A stretch of DNA of 64,000 nt from Luteolibacter ambystomatis (lineage in GTDB: Bacteria; Verrucomicrobiota; Verrucomicrobiia; Verrucomicrobiales; Akkermansiaceae). Under the pieces are notes generated by a model. It did not search any database and had not been told where the DNA came from. It saw only the letters and a list, made by a program, of their open reading frames with translations. The DNA lies in assembly GCF_018137965.1 (NCBI RefSeq), contig NZ_CP073100.1, positions 5,157,754-5,221,753 of the forward strand, read 5' to 3'. The position numbers were made by a program, and so were the translations under genes. This document shows, piece by piece, positions 62,060 through 64,000 of this stretch; positions within the stretch are counted from its first letter, which is position 1; every line of letters begins with the position of its first letter.

Positions 62060-63982
62060 TTACTTCGCCAATACCACACCGATCTCGGCCAAGGTGACGT
62101 TGTTCTTCTCCAGCACGTGCAATGCGGTGAAGCGCAGATAGCGTGCGCTGGTTCCAGCCGGGAGATCGACGCGCTGTTCGATCGGGTTCGCACGGATGTT
62201 CGAAAACTCGCCTTCCTGTGGTGAGCTCCACGCCTGGCCATCCGCGCTCCATTCGAGGCGGTAGCGATCCACTACGGCGTGCGTCGTGCCGTCCTGACGC
62301 GGCAGGAAGGTGGCGGCGGCGAGCTTCTCGGTCTTGCCGAGATCGAGTGTGATCGATTGGGGTGGTCCTTGCTCGCCCTTCTCCGCATCGTGCGTGCACC
62401 AGAAGGTGGCGGGATTGCCGTCGATGGCCGCGGCGGCGGGATGGTCCTTGGTCTCGAAGCTGGAGGTGACCTTCCAGCCCTTCTTCAATGCGGCCGTGGG
62501 ATCGGCCTTGGCGAGACTGTCCGGCACGTCGTCCGGCATCTTCCAAAGCGAGACTTCGGCGAGGCAGGGGGATGCGGCGCTCTCAAGAATGCGCACACGC
62601 ACTCCGTCCGCTGTCACCGGCTTGCCGGGCAGCAGTACCTGGTGGCCGATGCTCGACCCGTTCCCGATCCATTCGCTCCACGTTCCATTCTGGCGGACAT
62701 CCACGGCGAACTTCCGCACCCGCTGGCCGAGCTGGATAGGCTCGCGCAGGCGGATGACATCGAAGGTGCGTGCTTCCGGCAGGGCGAGTTCAAGTGCCGC
62801 CGTCTTCGTGCCATCCGGTGCAGCCCAGTAGGTAGCCTTGTCGGTGTCGAGCACCTTGGCGGCCTCGAAGCCCTTGCCACGGTTTTGGTCGGCGGTGGCT
62901 TTCGCTCCATCGGCGAAGTTCTTTGAGAACAGTTGATCCAACGCCTTCTTGTAGCCTTCCAGCGCGGCGACATCGGCCTCGTTCAAACGGCCACGGCGGT
63001 CGGGCGGAATATTGAGCAGGAAGGTCGCGCCGTGTCCCACCGAGTTGAAATAGAGGTTCAGGAGGTTCTTTGGGCTGCGGACCTTGCCGTTTTCCGACTC
63101 ATGCCAGAACCAGCCGGGACGGATGGATACGTCCACCTCGCCGGGGATCCACGCGGTGCCATCCGGCGTGCCGGTACCGAGATCCTTCATTGGCATGCCC
63201 GGACCGGGCTTCTCGCCATTGCTGGTGGCCGGGGTGTAGGTGGCCCAGCAGGGATAGCCGGCGATGCCGCGTTCGTTGCCGATCCAGCGTGTGCCCGGAC
63301 CGACGTCCGAGAACAGCGAAGCCTTTGGTTGGAGCTTGCGGACGAGTGCCCACGTGGCAGGCCAATCGTAGTAGCTCGTCCGGTCGATGCCGCGCTTCTC
63401 GCGCTTGCCGCCGTAGAATCCATCACCGCCATTCGCTCCATCGAACCACACGGCGAAAACGTCGCCGTAGTTGGTGAGCAGTTCGGTGAGCTGGGCGCGG
63501 TAGAGCTTGATGTAATCCGGGGTGCCATAGGTCGCGTTGTTGCGATCCCAGGGAGAGAGATAGACGCCGAACTTGATGCCCGCACGTTTCGCAGCGGCGG
63601 AGAACTCCTTCACCATGTCACCCTTGCCGTCCTTCCACGGACTTTGCGCCACGCTGTGAGCGGTGGTTTTCGTCGGCCACATGCAGAAGCCGTCGTGATG
63701 CTTGCAGGTGAGGATCACGCCCTTGAAGCCGGCCTTCGCGATGGAGCCGACGATCTGGTCGACGTCGAAATCGGTGGGGTTGAAGATCGACGGGCTCTCG
63801 TCACCATAGCCCCATTCCTTGCCGGTGAAGGTGTTCGTCGTGAAATGGACGAAGGCGTAGGTTTCCATGTCCTGGATCGCGATCTGGGCCGCATCGGGTA
63901 GAGCTCCATAGGGAGCGGGGGGCGGCACCGCCTGGGCGAGGCCGAGCGACAGGAGGGCGGGAATCAGGAAACGGGTATTCAT
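62060..63982 (-). CDS. Secreted alpha-L-fucosidase GH29 with C-terminal CBM32
   Basis: A 640-residue secreted enzyme. Signal peptide (MNTRFLIPALLSLGLAQA), then a GH29 barrel of the subfamily B type (FVHFTTNTFTGKEWG, TCKHHDGFCMWP, VYLSPWDRN, nucleophile Asp181 in VWFDGANGG, FLLNIPPDRRGRL). Two beta-sandwich regions follow, the last with the F5/8-type C (CBM32) pattern PAAAAIDGNPATFWCTHD and ITLDLGK. GH29-B enzymes prefer alpha-1,3/1,4-fucose on branched glycans. It is unlike the shorter fucosidase at 43330-44700, so the two probably cleave different linkages. The ATG at 63982 is chosen over a TTG two codons upstream. Confidence 0.95.
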   Translation of the reverse strand: MNTRFLIPALLSLGLAQAVPPPAPYGALPDAAQIAIQDMETYAFVHFTTNTFTGKEWGYGDESPSIFNPTDFDVDQIVGSIAKAGFKGVILTCKHHDGFCMWPTKTTAHSVAQSPWKDGKGDMVKEFSAAAKRAGIKFGVYLSPWDRNNATYGTPDYIKLYRAQLTELLTNYGDVFAVWFDGANGGDGFYGGKREKRGIDRTSYYDWPATWALVRKLQPKASLFSDVGPGTRWIGNERGIAGYPCWATYTPATSNGEKPGPGMPMKDLGTGTPDGTAWIPGEVDVSIRPGWFWHESENGKVRSPKNLLNLYFNSVGHGATFLLNIPPDRRGRLNEADVAALEGYKKALDQLFSKNFADGAKATADQNRGKGFEAAKVLDTDKATYWAAPDGTKTAALELALPEARTFDVIRLREPIQLGQRVRKFAVDVRQNGTWSEWIGNGSSIGHQVLLPGKPVTADGVRVRILESAASPCLAEVSLWKMPDDVPDSLAKADPTAALKKGWKVTSSFETKDHPAAAAIDGNPATFWCTHDAEKGEQGPPQSITLDLGKTEKLAAATFLPRQDGTTHAVVDRYRLEWSADGQAWSSPQEGEFSNIRANPIEQRVDLPAGTSARYLRFTALHVLEKNNVTLAEIGVVLAK

Positions 63983-64000
63983 GGACAAACGAAGGTAATC

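Overview
The window looks like chromosomal DNA of a verrucomicrobium, most like the Luteolibacter/Haloferula group, although this is judged from gene content and style and not from a marker gene. The DNA is GC-rich (about 60% or more by eye). It encodes many secreted glycan-degrading enzymes: a PL8 lyase, a PL10 pectate lyase, a sulfatase, two GH20 hexosaminidases and two GH29 fucosidases. Shine-Dalgarno sites are often weak, and several genes appear to use GTG or rarer start codons. I see no phage, insertion sequence, CRISPR array or rRNA. One tRNA is present, an initiator tRNA-fMet.

Layout. 1-9.8 kb is mostly housekeeping on the minus strand: hisF (partial), rpmE2, a hypothetical gene, an M50-like membrane protease, kdsD, a TPR/HD-domain pair on the plus strand, a HAD phosphatase, infC (apparently starting at ATA behind a strong SD), a hypothetical gene and thrS without a TGS domain. 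9.9-14.8 kb is a secreted polysaccharide-degradation block (PL8, PL10, sulfatase). 14.9-21.4 kb is a probable Mg2+ module: an OmpR-type regulator and histidine kinase translationally coupled to each other, then an MgtA-type ATPase, a beta-barrel protein and CorA. 21.5-24.8 kb holds tRNA-fMet, a YgiB/YgiC-like pair (DUF1190-like lipoprotein plus ATP-grasp ligase) and a conserved protein of unknown function. 24.9-30.7 kb is a tight operon of a two-component system, ArnT-like transferase, GT2, GtrA flippase-like protein and ChbG/NaxD-type deacetylase. Together these fit a lipid A hexosamine-modification pathway. 30.7-37 kb has two GH20 enzymes around an orphan M41 peptidase and purB. 37-44.7 kb holds mntH behind a DtxR/MntR-type palindrome, a DMT exporter, two regulators flanking an AT-rich island, aguB with a gene remnant behind it, a 50-residue zinc-ribbon protein, a PIN/Phd toxin-antitoxin pair and a fucosidase.

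44.98-62.0 kb is the most unusual part: a 17-kb co-directional run. It begins with a single secreted TPR protein of 2,998 residues. A membrane coiled-coil protein with a Gln/Asn/Gly-rich stretch, a MoxR AAA+ ATPase, a DUF58 protein and two membrane VWA proteins follow. It resembles the Bat/MoxR-VWA systems, with a giant protein apparently in the place of the small TPR partners (BatC/BatE). A CBM32-tailed fucosidase closes the window.

Many long open frames on the strand opposite real genes are by-products of high GC content and are not annotated.
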